In this document: positions 34,994 through 42,945 of the stretch, piece by piece
Layout: every line of letters starts with the position of its first letter
How positions within the stretch are numbered: position 1 is the first letter of the stretch
Assembly (NCBI RefSeq): GCF_051962475.1
Contig: NZ_JBQCCF010000019.1
Span: 35,029 to 99,028 of the forward strand
Source: Dyella_A sp051962475
GTDB lineage: Bacteria; Pseudomonadota; Gammaproteobacteria; Xanthomonadales; Rhodanobacteraceae
DNA length: 64,000 nt
Direction: 5' to 3'
The notes under the pieces: generated by a model
Databases searched by the model: none
What the model saw: only the letters and a program-made list of their open reading frames with translations
What the model was told of the DNA's origin: nothing
Position numbers and translations under genes: made by a program

Positions 34994-35809
34994 ATGCGAC
35001 CGGAGATCGACCTGTCGGCCTATGCCTCGCGCATCGGCCACCTGCAGCCCCTGCGCCCGGATCTGGCGACGGTGCAGGCGATTGTGCGCGCGCACGTGGC
35101 GGCGATCGCGTTCGAAAACCTCGATCCGCTGATGGGCAAGGCGGTGGATCTCGACCCGCTGGCGATCGAGGACAAGCTGGTGCACCGCGGCCGCGGCGGC
35201 TATTGCTTCGAGCACAACTGGCTGCTGGCCGAGGTGCTGCGTGCGATGGGCCTGGCGGTGACGCCGCTGATCGCGCGGGTGCTGTGGAACCGCCCCGACG
35301 ACGCGCCCACGGCGCAGACCCACATGGCGTTGCTGGTCACCCTGGAAGACGAGCGCTGGCTGGTGGACGTGGGGTTCGGCGGCCTCACCCTGAGCAGCGT
35401 GCTGCGTTTCCAGCCCGGGCTGGAACAACTGACCCCACACGAGCCGTGCCGCCTGCTGCACCATCAGGGCGAATGGCGGCTGCAGGCGAAGGTGGCTGGG
35501 CAGTGGCAGGCCCTGTACCGGTTCACCCTGCAGCCTTGCGAGGACATCGACTTCGTGGTCGCCAACCACTACGTCTGCACCCATCCGGATTCACCGTTCA
35601 CGCGCGAACTGCGGGTGGCGCGCACGGTGCCCGAGCAGCGCCTGACGCTGCGCAACCGCGAGTTCGCCATACATCACCGCGACGGCCATACCGAGCGCTA
35701 CACGCTGGGCAGCGCCCGCGAGATCCGCAGCGTGCTCGAGCGTCACTTCATGCTGGTGCTGCCGGCGCATCCGGCGCTGGATCGCCGCTTCGCCGCGCTC
35801 TCGGCCTGA
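34994..35809 (+). CDS. nat: Arylamine N-acetyltransferase
   Basis: 271 residues. The catalytic triad is visible: Cys71 in RGGYCFEHN, His110 in TQTHMALLV, Asp125 in VDVGFGG. N-terminal IAFENLDPLMGK is also conserved. It transfers acetyl from acetyl-CoA to arylamine and arylhydrazine N atoms, detoxifying xenobiotics; in some bacteria NAT homologues work in secondary metabolism. Starts at 34994; the frame extends upstream without ribosome-binding signals. 18 bp separate its stop from the convergent ybcJ gene's stop. Confidence 0.92.
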   Translation: MRPEIDLSAYASRIGHLQPLRPDLATVQAIVRAHVAAIAFENLDPLMGKAVDLDPLAIEDKLVHRGRGGYCFEHNWLLAEVLRAMGLAVTPLIARVLWNRPDDAPTAQTHMALLVTLEDERWLVDVGFGGLTLSSVLRFQPGLEQLTPHEPCRLLHHQGEWRLQAKVAGQWQALYRFTLQPCEDIDFVVANHYVCTHPDSPFTRELRVARTVPEQRLTLRNREFAIHHRDGHTERYTLGSAREIRSVLERHFMLVLPAHPALDRRFAALSA

Positions 35810-35827
35810 GCGTCAAACCGCGGGCGC

Positions 35828-36058
35828 TCAGCCGGCGGCGTGCACCAGGATTTCGATCTCCTCGTCCACCACCACGCGCTGGCCGGGGCGGATCTTGCAG
35901 GTCTTGCGCGTTTCCAGCACGCCATCCACGGTCACCGCGCCGCTGGCCACGATCGCCTTGCCGGCGCCGCCGCTGTCGCACAGGCCCACGAGCTTGAGCA
36001 GCTGGTTGAGCTCCACGTGCTCGTGCGGCGGTTCCAGATCGAAGTCGATGTGTTCCAT
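35828..36058 (-). CDS. ybcJ: YbcJ-type S4 RNA-binding protein
   Basis: 76 residues comprising one S4 domain: HVELNQLLKLVGLCDSGG, then GAVTVDGVLETRKTCKIRPGQ (parts shown), closely like E. coli YbcJ (HVELCDLLKLEG, VKVDGAVETRKRCKI). Thought to bind structured RNA; the exact role is unknown. Follows the barstar gene by 15 bp on the same strand. Confidence 0.9.
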   Translation of the reverse strand: MEHIDFDLEPPHEHVELNQLLKLVGLCDSGGAGKAIVASGAVTVDGVLETRKTCKIRPGQRVVVDEEIEILVHAAG

Positions 36059-36073
36059 GGGCGCTCCGGCGGA

Positions 36074-36499
36074 TCAGGCGTCCGCGCCCGGCGCGGCAGC
36101 CGGCAGCGGAAAAAAGGCGAAGAACGGGCGGTCGTGCTCGATCGCGAACGTGGCGGCATCGTCGAGCACGCCGCGCAGGATCGCCGCATCGTGCGGCGGC
36201 AACGACCCCGGATGTTCGAACACGAACACGTGGCCCCAGGCCGGACGCCATGCCGGGTCGCGCAGGCAGTCAGCCAGTGCATCCCAGTTGTCGCCGAAGT
36301 CCGGCGGCAGGCGCAGGGCGAAGGCGAGTCGGCGCAGCAGCCCGGCCTTGTCGGTGCAGCCGGTGAGGTCGACCCGGCACAGCGCCAGCTCGGCCTGGCG
36401 TGCCTGTCGAGTCAGCGCGGCGAAGTCGTGCGCGTCCACGTCGTAGACGCCGCTCTGCAGCGGGCGGGTAAGGTCGAGATGGCTGTCGCGCGCGCTCAC
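36074..36499 (-). CDS. Barstar-family ribonuclease inhibitor
   Basis: 141 residues, cytoplasmic. The barstar core is present: DLTGCTDKAGLLRRLAFAL, then FGDNWDALADCL, the helix-loop-helix that inserts into the barnase active site. Start overlaps the stop of the upstream barnase-like gene by 4 bp (ATGA arrangement), so the inhibitor is translated together with the toxic RNase. Longer than B. amyloliquefaciens barstar (90 aa) with an Ala/Pro tail. Confidence 0.85.
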   Translation of the reverse strand: MSARDSHLDLTRPLQSGVYDVDAHDFAALTRQARQAELALCRVDLTGCTDKAGLLRRLAFALRLPPDFGDNWDALADCLRDPAWRPAWGHVFVFEHPGSLPPHDAAILRGVLDDAATFAIEHDRPFFAFFPLPAAAPGADA

Positions 36500-36918
36500 C
36501 GGCGACCCTCGATGCGGCGGAAGCTGCGGTAGTGATCGTCGGTGTAGTAGTACACCTGCGGCGGCCTGCCGCCGGTGATGATGCGCCGCGCGCCGCGCGT
36601 GCGGGCGCCGGGCGTTTCCACCGTGTACTCGTGGTAGTAGCCGCGCGGCTGCTGCGGCAGCAGGCCTTCGTAGTTGCCGAACACGGTGCCGTCCTGCGCG
36701 TGCTCGAATGGGCCGCCGGCGGCGATACGTGCCAGCGTGTCGCGCGCTTCCGGCGGCAGGCCGTCGGCGTCATCCGCGGTATGCGACGGCGTGGCAGCCT
36801 GGATGGACGTGGTGGCATGGTCGGCGCCGGTCACGCCACCGGCGGGAGCCACGCGGTGCTGCTGCCAGGCCGCTACGGCGACGGCGAGCAGGATCACGAT
36901 GGCGAGCAGTTTGCGCAT
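36496..36918 (-). CDS. Secreted barnase-like ribonuclease
   Basis: 140 residues. A hydrophobic N-terminus (LLAIVILLAVAVAAW) is a signal peptide or membrane anchor. The RNase domain begins at about 50 and shows VFGNYEGLLPQ, GYYHEYTVETPG (Glu97 as general base), RGARRI (Arg) and DDHYRSFRRI (His129 as general acid), the active-site set of guanyl-specific T1/barnase-type RNases. Paired with a barstar inhibitor overlapping by 4 bp. Barnase-type pairs serve in nutrient acquisition or interbacterial competition; no delivery domain is visible here. Confidence 0.85.
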   Translation of the reverse strand: MRKLLAIVILLAVAVAAWQQHRVAPAGGVTGADHATTSIQAATPSHTADDADGLPPEARDTLARIAAGGPFEHAQDGTVFGNYEGLLPQQPRGYYHEYTVETPGARTRGARRIITGGRPPQVYYYTDDHYRSFRRIEGRR

Positions 36919-37013
36919 GGTGGCACGCGGATAGCAGGCGAGGCCGCGCAGTGTAGCGGCGCGCGGCGCTTTCCCCTACATCAGCGCGATCGCCCGAATC
37001 GGCCGGCGACGGC

Positions 37014-37868
37014 TCAGCCCGCGTGATCCACCCGCGCCTGCAATGCCATGGCGGCGTGCGGGTTACGCGCCTTGGCGGCGCTGATGAAATAGACGAACAC
37101 GTCGCGCGCGGCATCGTTGGGGCGCGGCGTTTCCACGTGCGGCAATTCCGCCGGATCGCCGCCGGCGCGCCACTGTACGGCGCGTTCGGCCCAGGCATCG
37201 AGCGCGGCGGCGGGATAGCCGTGCGCCTCGTCGGCCTGGCTGCGCATCAGCCGGGCGTAGGTGAACGGGCCGGTGAGGTCGGCCAGCGAGGGGTACTCAG
37301 GGGAATCGGTGAACACCGTGGCGACGCCCTGGGCGCGTGCCAGGGCCACGTATTCCTGGCACTGGAAACTGGCGTGGCGCACTTCCAGCGCGTGCCGCAG
37401 CGGCACGCCGTTGAGCGTGCGAGGCAGGCGATCGAGGAAGGCGGCCAGATCATCGGGGTCGAATCGGCGCGTGGGGGTGAACTGCCACACCACCGGGCCG
37501 AGTCGGTCGCCCAGCGCCTGCAGCGAGTCCACGAACGCGCTAGCCAGGCCAACGGCACCGGCCAGCTTGCGCTGCAGCACGATCGCCTTGGGCGCCTTGA
37601 GCGAAAACACGAAGCCGTCGGGCACCTGCTTCGCCCAGCCGGCCAGCGTGGTTGGCGCCGGGGCACGGTAATAGGTGCCGTTGATCTCGATGCTGCGCAA
37701 TTGGCGGCTGGCGTATTCCAGCTCGCGTCGCTGCACCAGGCCGGCGGGATAGAAATTGTCGCGCCACTCGGGGAACACCCAGCCGCCGATGCCGCAGCGG
37801 ATGCGCGGCGCGCCCGACGGTATGGTGCTGGAAGAGGCATCGGCGAACAGGTCGGGTGGGGCGGACAT
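37014..37868 (-). CDS. DUF72 family protein
   Basis: About 284 residues. RIRCGIGGWVFPEWRDNFYP at the N-terminus, then YASRQLRSIEINGTYYR, FVFSLKAPKAI and LRHALEVRHASF match the DUF72 (YecE) TIM-barrel family, whose function is not established. ATG 37868 is chosen; an ATG at about 37898 would add ten residues. Monocistronic, divergent from the lipoprotein serine hydrolase at 38003. Confidence 0.85.
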   Translation of the reverse strand: MSAPPDLFADASSSTIPSGAPRIRCGIGGWVFPEWRDNFYPAGLVQRRELEYASRQLRSIEINGTYYRAPAPTTLAGWAKQVPDGFVFSLKAPKAIVLQRKLAGAVGLASAFVDSLQALGDRLGPVVWQFTPTRRFDPDDLAAFLDRLPRTLNGVPLRHALEVRHASFQCQEYVALARAQGVATVFTDSPEYPSLADLTGPFTYARLMRSQADEAHGYPAAALDAWAERAVQWRAGGDPAELPHVETPRPNDAARDVFVYFISAAKARNPHAAMALQARVDHAG

Positions 37869-38002
37869 AGCGGTCACGACAGCGGGGAAGGGGGGCATCC
37901 TGACATGCCGCGGCCGCTGCGGGCATGACCTTCGGACTAGGCAGGCCAGGTGCTTTGACGCGATAGTGGCCCGATCCATTCGTGATCGCCAAGGGGTTGA
38001 GC

Positions 38003-39679
38003 ATGTCCAGTCGAGTGTCCTTGCGCGCGGCCATCGCCGCCGCGTTGCTGGTAGTGGCCTGCGGGTCGTCGGCGCAGAGCGTTCCGGCCAAGGGCACGCC
38101 GCCGCCCATCGGCATCAACGACAGCGCGCGCCCGGCCCTGCCGCCGGACCTGGCCGACTTCGCTGCCTACGTCGACAAGGCGCGCAGCACCTTCGGCGTG
38201 CCAGGCATCGCCGTGGCCATCGTCAAGGACGGCCAGGTGGTGATGGAGCAGGGCTTCGGCGACAAGTCACTGGACCCGAAGCAGCCGGTGGACGCGCACA
38301 CACTGTTCGCCATTGCGTCGAACACCAAGGCGTTCACCGCTGCGGCGTTGCAGCAACTGGACGAGGCCGGCAAGCTGAAGATGGACGACCGGGTGATCGA
38401 TCATCTGCCGTGGTTCCGCATGTCCGACCCGTACGTGACGCACGAGATGCGCATCCGCGACCTGCTGGCGCACCGCAGCGGCCTGTCGCTGGGCGCCGGT
38501 GACCTCTTGTACTGGCCGCCGACCTCCTACAGCACCAAGGAAGTGGTCGAGCGCCTGAAGCACGTGCCGATCAAGAACGGTTTCCGCAGCGGCTACGCCT
38601 ACGACAACATCCTGTTCGCCGTGGCCACGCTGGTGATCGAGCGGGCCTCGGGCCAGAGCTACGCCGACTACGTGCGCACGCACCTGTTCCAGCCAGTGGG
38701 TATGGACGAGTCGCTGATCGACAAGAACGACATCAAGCCCGGCATGGACGTGGCCACCGGCTACGCCAAGGAGAACTTCAAGAACCTCAAGCCGGTGCCG
38801 CCGATGGCGTGGAGCAACGATCCGGGCGCCGGCGGCATCTACGCCAGCGTGCACGACCTGGCCAAGTGGATGAACGTGCAACTGGCCGGCGGCGCGCTGC
38901 CCCAGAAGGACGCCGACGGCAAAGCGAAGCGAATCTTCTCCGAAGACAGTCAGCGCCAGATGTGGACCATGCTCACGCCGATCAAGGTGAGCAAGCCGCC
39001 GATTCCCGAGCTCGCCCCGGTGATGCCGAACTTCTACGGCTACGGCGAAAGCTGGTTTCTCTCCGACTACCGCGGCCACCGCCTGGCCTGGCACACCGGC
39101 GGCTGGCCGGGCTTCGTCTCGCGCGTGACGCTGGTGCCGGAGGAGCACCTGGGCGTGGTGGTGCTCACCAACGCCGAATCCGGTGCCGCGTTCAATGCGG
39201 TGACCTACCGCGTGCTCGACGCCTACTTGCATTCGGGCCAGAAGACCGACTGGGTGGCGGTGTACGACAAGCTGGTGAAGAAGGGCGAGGCCAACGCCGA
39301 CGACAGCTGGGCCAAGCACCAGCAGGCGCGCGAGAAGAACCCCAAACTCGACCTGCCGCAGGCCAGCTACGCCGGCACCTTCCAGGATCCGTGGTACGGC
39401 AACGTGATCGTCAGCAATGAGGGGGGCAAGCTGCGCATGCGCTTCGCCCATACCAAGCAGCTGATCGGCACCATGACGCCGTGGCAGCACAGCACCTTCG
39501 TGGTGAAGTGGGACGACCGCACGCTCAATGCCGACGCGTTCGCCACCTACACGCTGGACGCCGACGGCAAGATTGCGGAGCTGCGCATGCAGCCGGTCTC
39601 GCCGCTGACCGACTTCAGCTTCGACTTCCAGGACCTGCGGCTGAAGCCGCTGGACAAGGACAAGGCGTCCGACGAGTGA
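38003..39679 (+). CDS. Class C beta-lactamase-like serine hydrolase
   Basis: 558 residues. A signal peptide with a lipobox (LVVAC, Cys20) suggests a lipoprotein. The three penicillin-recognising motifs are present: Ser106-x-x-Lys109 (SNTK), Tyr200-x-Asn (YDN) and HTGG for the KTG position. The last 130 residues form a DUF3471-type beta-barrel domain (SYAGTFQDPWYGNVIV). Members hydrolyse esters, D-amino-acid peptides or act on beta-lactams; true AmpC has KTG, so lactamase activity is unlikely by default. AAGGGG lies 6 nt before ATG 38003. 53 bp upstream of an esterase gene. Confidence 0.88.
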   Translation: MSSRVSLRAAIAAALLVVACGSSAQSVPAKGTPPPIGINDSARPALPPDLADFAAYVDKARSTFGVPGIAVAIVKDGQVVMEQGFGDKSLDPKQPVDAHTLFAIASNTKAFTAAALQQLDEAGKLKMDDRVIDHLPWFRMSDPYVTHEMRIRDLLAHRSGLSLGAGDLLYWPPTSYSTKEVVERLKHVPIKNGFRSGYAYDNILFAVATLVIERASGQSYADYVRTHLFQPVGMDESLIDKNDIKPGMDVATGYAKENFKNLKPVPPMAWSNDPGAGGIYASVHDLAKWMNVQLAGGALPQKDADGKAKRIFSEDSQRQMWTMLTPIKVSKPPIPELAPVMPNFYGYGESWFLSDYRGHRLAWHTGGWPGFVSRVTLVPEEHLGVVVLTNAESGAAFNAVTYRVLDAYLHSGQKTDWVAVYDKLVKKGEANADDSWAKHQQAREKNPKLDLPQASYAGTFQDPWYGNVIVSNEGGKLRMRFAHTKQLIGTMTPWQHSTFVVKWDDRTLNADAFATYTLDADGKIAELRMQPVSPLTDFSFDFQDLRLKPLDKDKASDE

Positions 39680-39732
39680 GCCATCCGGCGCCGCCGTGGG
39701 CGGTGCCGGTCCATTGAAAAGGGGAGAAGCGC

Positions 39733-41358
39733 ATGCGCCGTTATGCATCGTTCGTCATCGCCGGCCTGTTTGGCCTGGCCGTCGCCAGCTCATCGCCCGC
39801 GCGCGACGCCGTCACCTCGGCGCCGGCGCTGTTCCGCGTAGAGCTGGGCAGCCAGTCCAGCCAGCCCGCGTCCGGCCGCCTGCTGTTGTTCGCGGTGGAT
39901 GCCAAGACCGCCCGCGCCGCGGCGAAGGACGGCGCGGTGGAGGAGGTCGACACCAATCCGTTCAAGCCGTCCGAGACCGCCATCGCTGCGCGCGAAGTGA
40001 CGCATCTGGCCCCGGGCCAGGGCGTCACGATGGATGCCGACGCGGAGGCGTTCCCCGAGGCGTTCTCGCAGCTGCCGCCCGGTGACTACCTGCTGCAGGC
40101 GGTGCTGGACACCCACCACGACTACAACTATCACGGCCGCGACGCGGGCGACGTGGTCAGCCCGGTGGTCGAGGCGCACCTGCCCGGCGCCATCCCGCGC
40201 CTGGTGCTGGACAAGGTGCTGCCCGAACGCGGGCTGTGGGATTTCCCCAAGGGCGCGCTGAGCCCCACCACCGAAAAGCATCTGGCCGACGCCAAGGCGC
40301 ACCTCAAGCCGATCGACTTCGTCAGCCCCGCACTCAGCGCGTTCTGGGGCCGCCCTATCCACATGAAGGGCTGGGTGCTGCTGCCGCCGGGCTACGACGC
40401 CTCGGGCAAGACGACCTGTCCGGTGGTCTATCACACGCATGGCTTCGGCGGCAGCGACCGCAGCGAGGCAGCGACCGGCCTGATGGCGTACGGGCAGATG
40501 GCCGAAAAGGCGATGCCGCCGATGATCTGGGTGCTGCTGGACGAATCCTCGGCGACCGGCACGCACGAGTTCGCCGATTCGGTGAACAACGGCCCGTGGG
40601 GCGAGGCGCTCACCACCGAGCTGATCCCGTCGCTGGAAAAGCAGTACCGCATGGACGGCAAGGCCAGCGGCCGCTTCCTCAACGGGCACTCTTCCGGCGG
40701 CTGGGCCACGCTGTGGCTGCAGACGCGCTACCCGAAAGTGTTCGGTGGCACCTGGTCCACCTCGCCCGACCCCAGCGATTTCCACGACTTCACCGGGCCG
40801 GACCTGTACGCGGCGCGCGCCAACGTTTATCACCGCCCGGACGGCACGGCGTATCCGCTGGTGCGCGACAAGGGCAAGGTGTACGCCACGTTCGAGCAGT
40901 TCGCGAAGATGGAGCGCGTGCTCGGCCCCTACGGCGGCCAGATGGCCTCGTTCGACTGGGTGTTCTCGCCGCGCGGCAAGGACGGCCGGCCGATGCCGAT
41001 GTTCGATCGCGACACCGGTGACGTCGACCCGTCGGTCGTCGCCTACTGGCATGACCACTACGACATCGCCCATCGGCTGAAGACGAACTGGCCGGCGCTC
41101 AAGCCCGACCTGGACGGCAAGATTCACCTGTATGTGGGCACCGCCGACACGTTCTACCTTGACGGCGCCGCGCATCGTCTGAAGGCCGTGCTGGACGGGC
41201 TCGGCGCGAAGTCCTCGTTCCACTTCCTGCCCAACCGCACCCACTTCGATCTCTACGTCATCGGCAAGGACCGCCAAGGCCTGATGAAGCAGATCGCCTG
41301 GGAGATGTACGCGGTGGCGCGCCCCGGTGCGCAGCAATCGAAACAAGCCGCACCCTGA
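39733..41358 (+). CDS. Secreted alpha/beta-hydrolase esterase
   Basis: 541 residues with a signal peptide (1-20). Residues ~30-200 form an N-terminal domain absent from simple esterases; the C-terminal ~330 residues are an esterase-D-like hydrolase. The nucleophile elbow is GHSSGGW (Ser320), the oxyanion region is VVYHTHGFGGSD, and FLPNRTHFDLY supplies the His. Probably acts on bulky esters or peptides in the periplasm or outside. GGGGAGAAGCGC precedes the ATG. Likely co-transcribed with the beta-lactamase-like gene. Followed by REP repeats. Confidence 0.82.
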   Translation: MRRYASFVIAGLFGLAVASSSPARDAVTSAPALFRVELGSQSSQPASGRLLLFAVDAKTARAAAKDGAVEEVDTNPFKPSETAIAAREVTHLAPGQGVTMDADAEAFPEAFSQLPPGDYLLQAVLDTHHDYNYHGRDAGDVVSPVVEAHLPGAIPRLVLDKVLPERGLWDFPKGALSPTTEKHLADAKAHLKPIDFVSPALSAFWGRPIHMKGWVLLPPGYDASGKTTCPVVYHTHGFGGSDRSEAATGLMAYGQMAEKAMPPMIWVLLDESSATGTHEFADSVNNGPWGEALTTELIPSLEKQYRMDGKASGRFLNGHSSGGWATLWLQTRYPKVFGGTWSTSPDPSDFHDFTGPDLYAARANVYHRPDGTAYPLVRDKGKVYATFEQFAKMERVLGPYGGQMASFDWVFSPRGKDGRPMPMFDRDTGDVDPSVVAYWHDHYDIAHRLKTNWPALKPDLDGKIHLYVGTADTFYLDGAAHRLKAVLDGLGAKSSFHFLPNRTHFDLYVIGKDRQGLMKQIAWEMYAVARPGAQQSKQAAP

Positions 41359-41385
41359 CCGGCCCCGCACCGACACCGCCGCCCC

Positions 41386-41467
41386 TGTAGGAGCGACTTC
41401 AGTCGCGATGCCTTTCGCTCTGATGCGCCATCCGAGCAAGAGCATCGCGGCTGAAGCCGCTCCTACA
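41386..41467. repeat. GTAGGAGC-family palindromic element, copy 1
   Basis: TGTAGGAGCGACTTCAGTCG at the left and CGGCTGAAGCCGCTCCTACA at the right form a large imperfect inverted repeat around a ~40-bp centre that includes CGATGC...GCATCG. Together with the second copy 46 bp away it forms a BIME-like pair downstream of the esterase gene. Confidence 0.85.
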
Positions 41468-41513
41468 GTGAGGCCGGGGACGTCGTCGAAACCCGCGCCA
41501 GCATTGGCGCCCC

Positions 41514-41596
41514 TGTAGGAGCGACTTCAGTCGCGATGCCTTTTCGCCTTGATGCGCCATGCGAGCAAGAGCATCGCGGCTAAAGCCGCCCCTGCA
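41514..41596. repeat. GTAGGAGC-family palindromic element, copy 2
   Basis: TGTAGGAGCGACTTCAGTCG at the left and a slightly diverged GCTAAAGCCGCCCCTGCA at the right. Very similar to copy 1, with which it shares GATGCC...CGAGCAAGAGCATCGCGGCT. The right arm has accumulated mutations (C-rich run following at 41595-41605). Confidence 0.8.
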
Positions 41597-41627
41597 GGGG
41601 GGGGGCGTCCTCGAGGTCACCCGTCGC

Positions 41628-42047
41628 TTATTCCGTCCACGGGTCGTAGCTGCCGAACCACCACAGATGGCCTTCCATGTCGCGGCAGCTGTAGCCGGCG
41701 CCGCCGTAGTCCTTCTCGGCGTACTCGTCCACGATCTGCGCGCCAGCGGCTTTCGCCTGTTCGTAGTGCGCGCGGCAATCTTTCACGATCACGCAGGCCA
41801 CCTGCGTCTCGCGCCCGCCGGTGTCGGCCGGGGTCAGCAGGTGCTGGCCGAAGCCGTCCTCGCGCACCGATCCCAGCATCACCATGCCGCTGCCGTAGGT
41901 GAGCTGCGCATGGGCGACGCCGCCCTGGTCATCCTCATACACCGCCTGTCGGGCGAAGCCGAAGGCGCGGCACAGCCAGTCGATGGCCGCATGCGCATCG
42001 CGGTAGCGCATGCAGGGAATGATGGTGCTGCCGTGGATCGGTGACAT
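41628..42047 (-). CDS. VOC (glyoxalase/bleomycin resistance) family protein
   Basis: 139 residues. The paired beta-alpha-beta units of the vicinal-oxygen-chelate fold are visible: IIPCMRYRDAHAAIDWLCRAFGF, then LTYGSGMVMLGSV, ACVIVKDCRAHYEQAKAAGA and RDMEGHLWWFGSY (the E/H pair). PhnB-like. AAGGAGCG lies 6 nt before ATG 42045-42047. Downstream of an AraC-family regulator by 74 bp on the same strand, which may be its regulator. Substrate unknown. Confidence 0.87.
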   Translation of the reverse strand: MSPIHGSTIIPCMRYRDAHAAIDWLCRAFGFARQAVYEDDQGGVAHAQLTYGSGMVMLGSVREDGFGQHLLTPADTGGRETQVACVIVKDCRAHYEQAKAAGAQIVDEYAEKDYGGAGYSCRDMEGHLWWFGSYDPWTE

Positions 42048-42121
42048 CGCTCGCTCCTTGGGAATGGGTGGAACAAGGCTAGCTACGCGCCGTTGCCCGG
42101 TCTTGGCGATTTTCCGAAGTG

Positions 42122-42937
42122 CTAGTCGATCACCAGGTGATTGATGTGCGGGCCGCGCTGCGCCATGAACGCGCTCGGCGTGAGCCCGGCGAACGCGCGG
42201 AACTCGCGCACCAGATGCGCCTGATCGGTGAAGCCGCCGTCGGCGGCCACCCGGCACCAGTCCACGCTGCCGGCCGAGTGCACCTGTGTGAGGATCGCGC
42301 GGAAGCGCTGCAGGCGGGCGTAGCGTTTTGGCCCCATGCCGATCTGGCGATGGAAGCGCGAACGCAGGCTGTCGTCCGACAGACCGGTCTGCGCCACCAC
42401 GCCGCCGATGCGGGCCCATTGCGGCGCATGATCGAGCGCGCTCGCCACATGGGCTACAGCCGGGTCGATCGTCGGCCCGCGCTGCTGGATGCGCAGCCAC
42501 TGCTCGAGGATCTGCAGGCGTGCGGCGGGCGTCGTGGTTTCCAGCAGTCGCTGCCGCAACTTCCGGGCGGCGCCACCGAACAGGTCTTCCAGGTTGATGT
42601 CTCGTGCCAGCAGCATCTGCTGGTCTTCAGCGGTCAGGGCGTGCGCGCCACCGGGCCGGAACACGGCACCCATCACGCGCACCTGTTCGGCGGTGTCGAT
42701 GATCTGACTGGTCAGGCGCGGGCCGCCGAGCACGCTGCCGGACGAGCGCAGGCACTGGCGCTGCGGTTCGTCGGTGTAGACGCGCGTCTCGTCCTCGCAC
42801 AGGTTGATGATCAGCTGCGCGCCGGGTTGTGGGAGCACCCGCTCGAAATGGTGCGCGGCGGCGGGCATGTCCCAATCCCAGATCGTCTCGATCAGGCAGT
42901 CCAGCGGTGGGCTTGGGCGGCGCTGCGTGAATCCCAT
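42122..42937 (-). CDS. AraC-family regulator with DUF6597-like N-terminus
   Basis: 271 residues. N-terminal ~110 residues (PPLDCLIETIWDWDMPAAAHHFERVLPQPGAQLIINL, quoted in parts) match the DUF6597-type AraC sensor module. C-terminal HTH: IGGVVAQTGLSDDSLRSRFHR and VAADGGFTDQAHLVREFRAF. Start 8 bp after the stop of the MscS gene on the same strand; VOC gene follows. Confidence 0.88.
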   Translation of the reverse strand: MGFTQRRPSPPLDCLIETIWDWDMPAAAHHFERVLPQPGAQLIINLCEDETRVYTDEPQRQCLRSSGSVLGGPRLTSQIIDTAEQVRVMGAVFRPGGAHALTAEDQQMLLARDINLEDLFGGAARKLRQRLLETTTPAARLQILEQWLRIQQRGPTIDPAVAHVASALDHAPQWARIGGVVAQTGLSDDSLRSRFHRQIGMGPKRYARLQRFRAILTQVHSAGSVDWCRVAADGGFTDQAHLVREFRAFAGLTPSAFMAQRGPHINHLVID

Positions 42938-42945
42938 GCGGTGCC

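Noticed and set aside
38003..39679. Calling the serine hydrolase an AmpC resistance enzyme
   Set aside because: It has SxxK and YxN but HTGG in place of KTG plus a C-terminal extra domain; most such proteins are esterases or peptidases.
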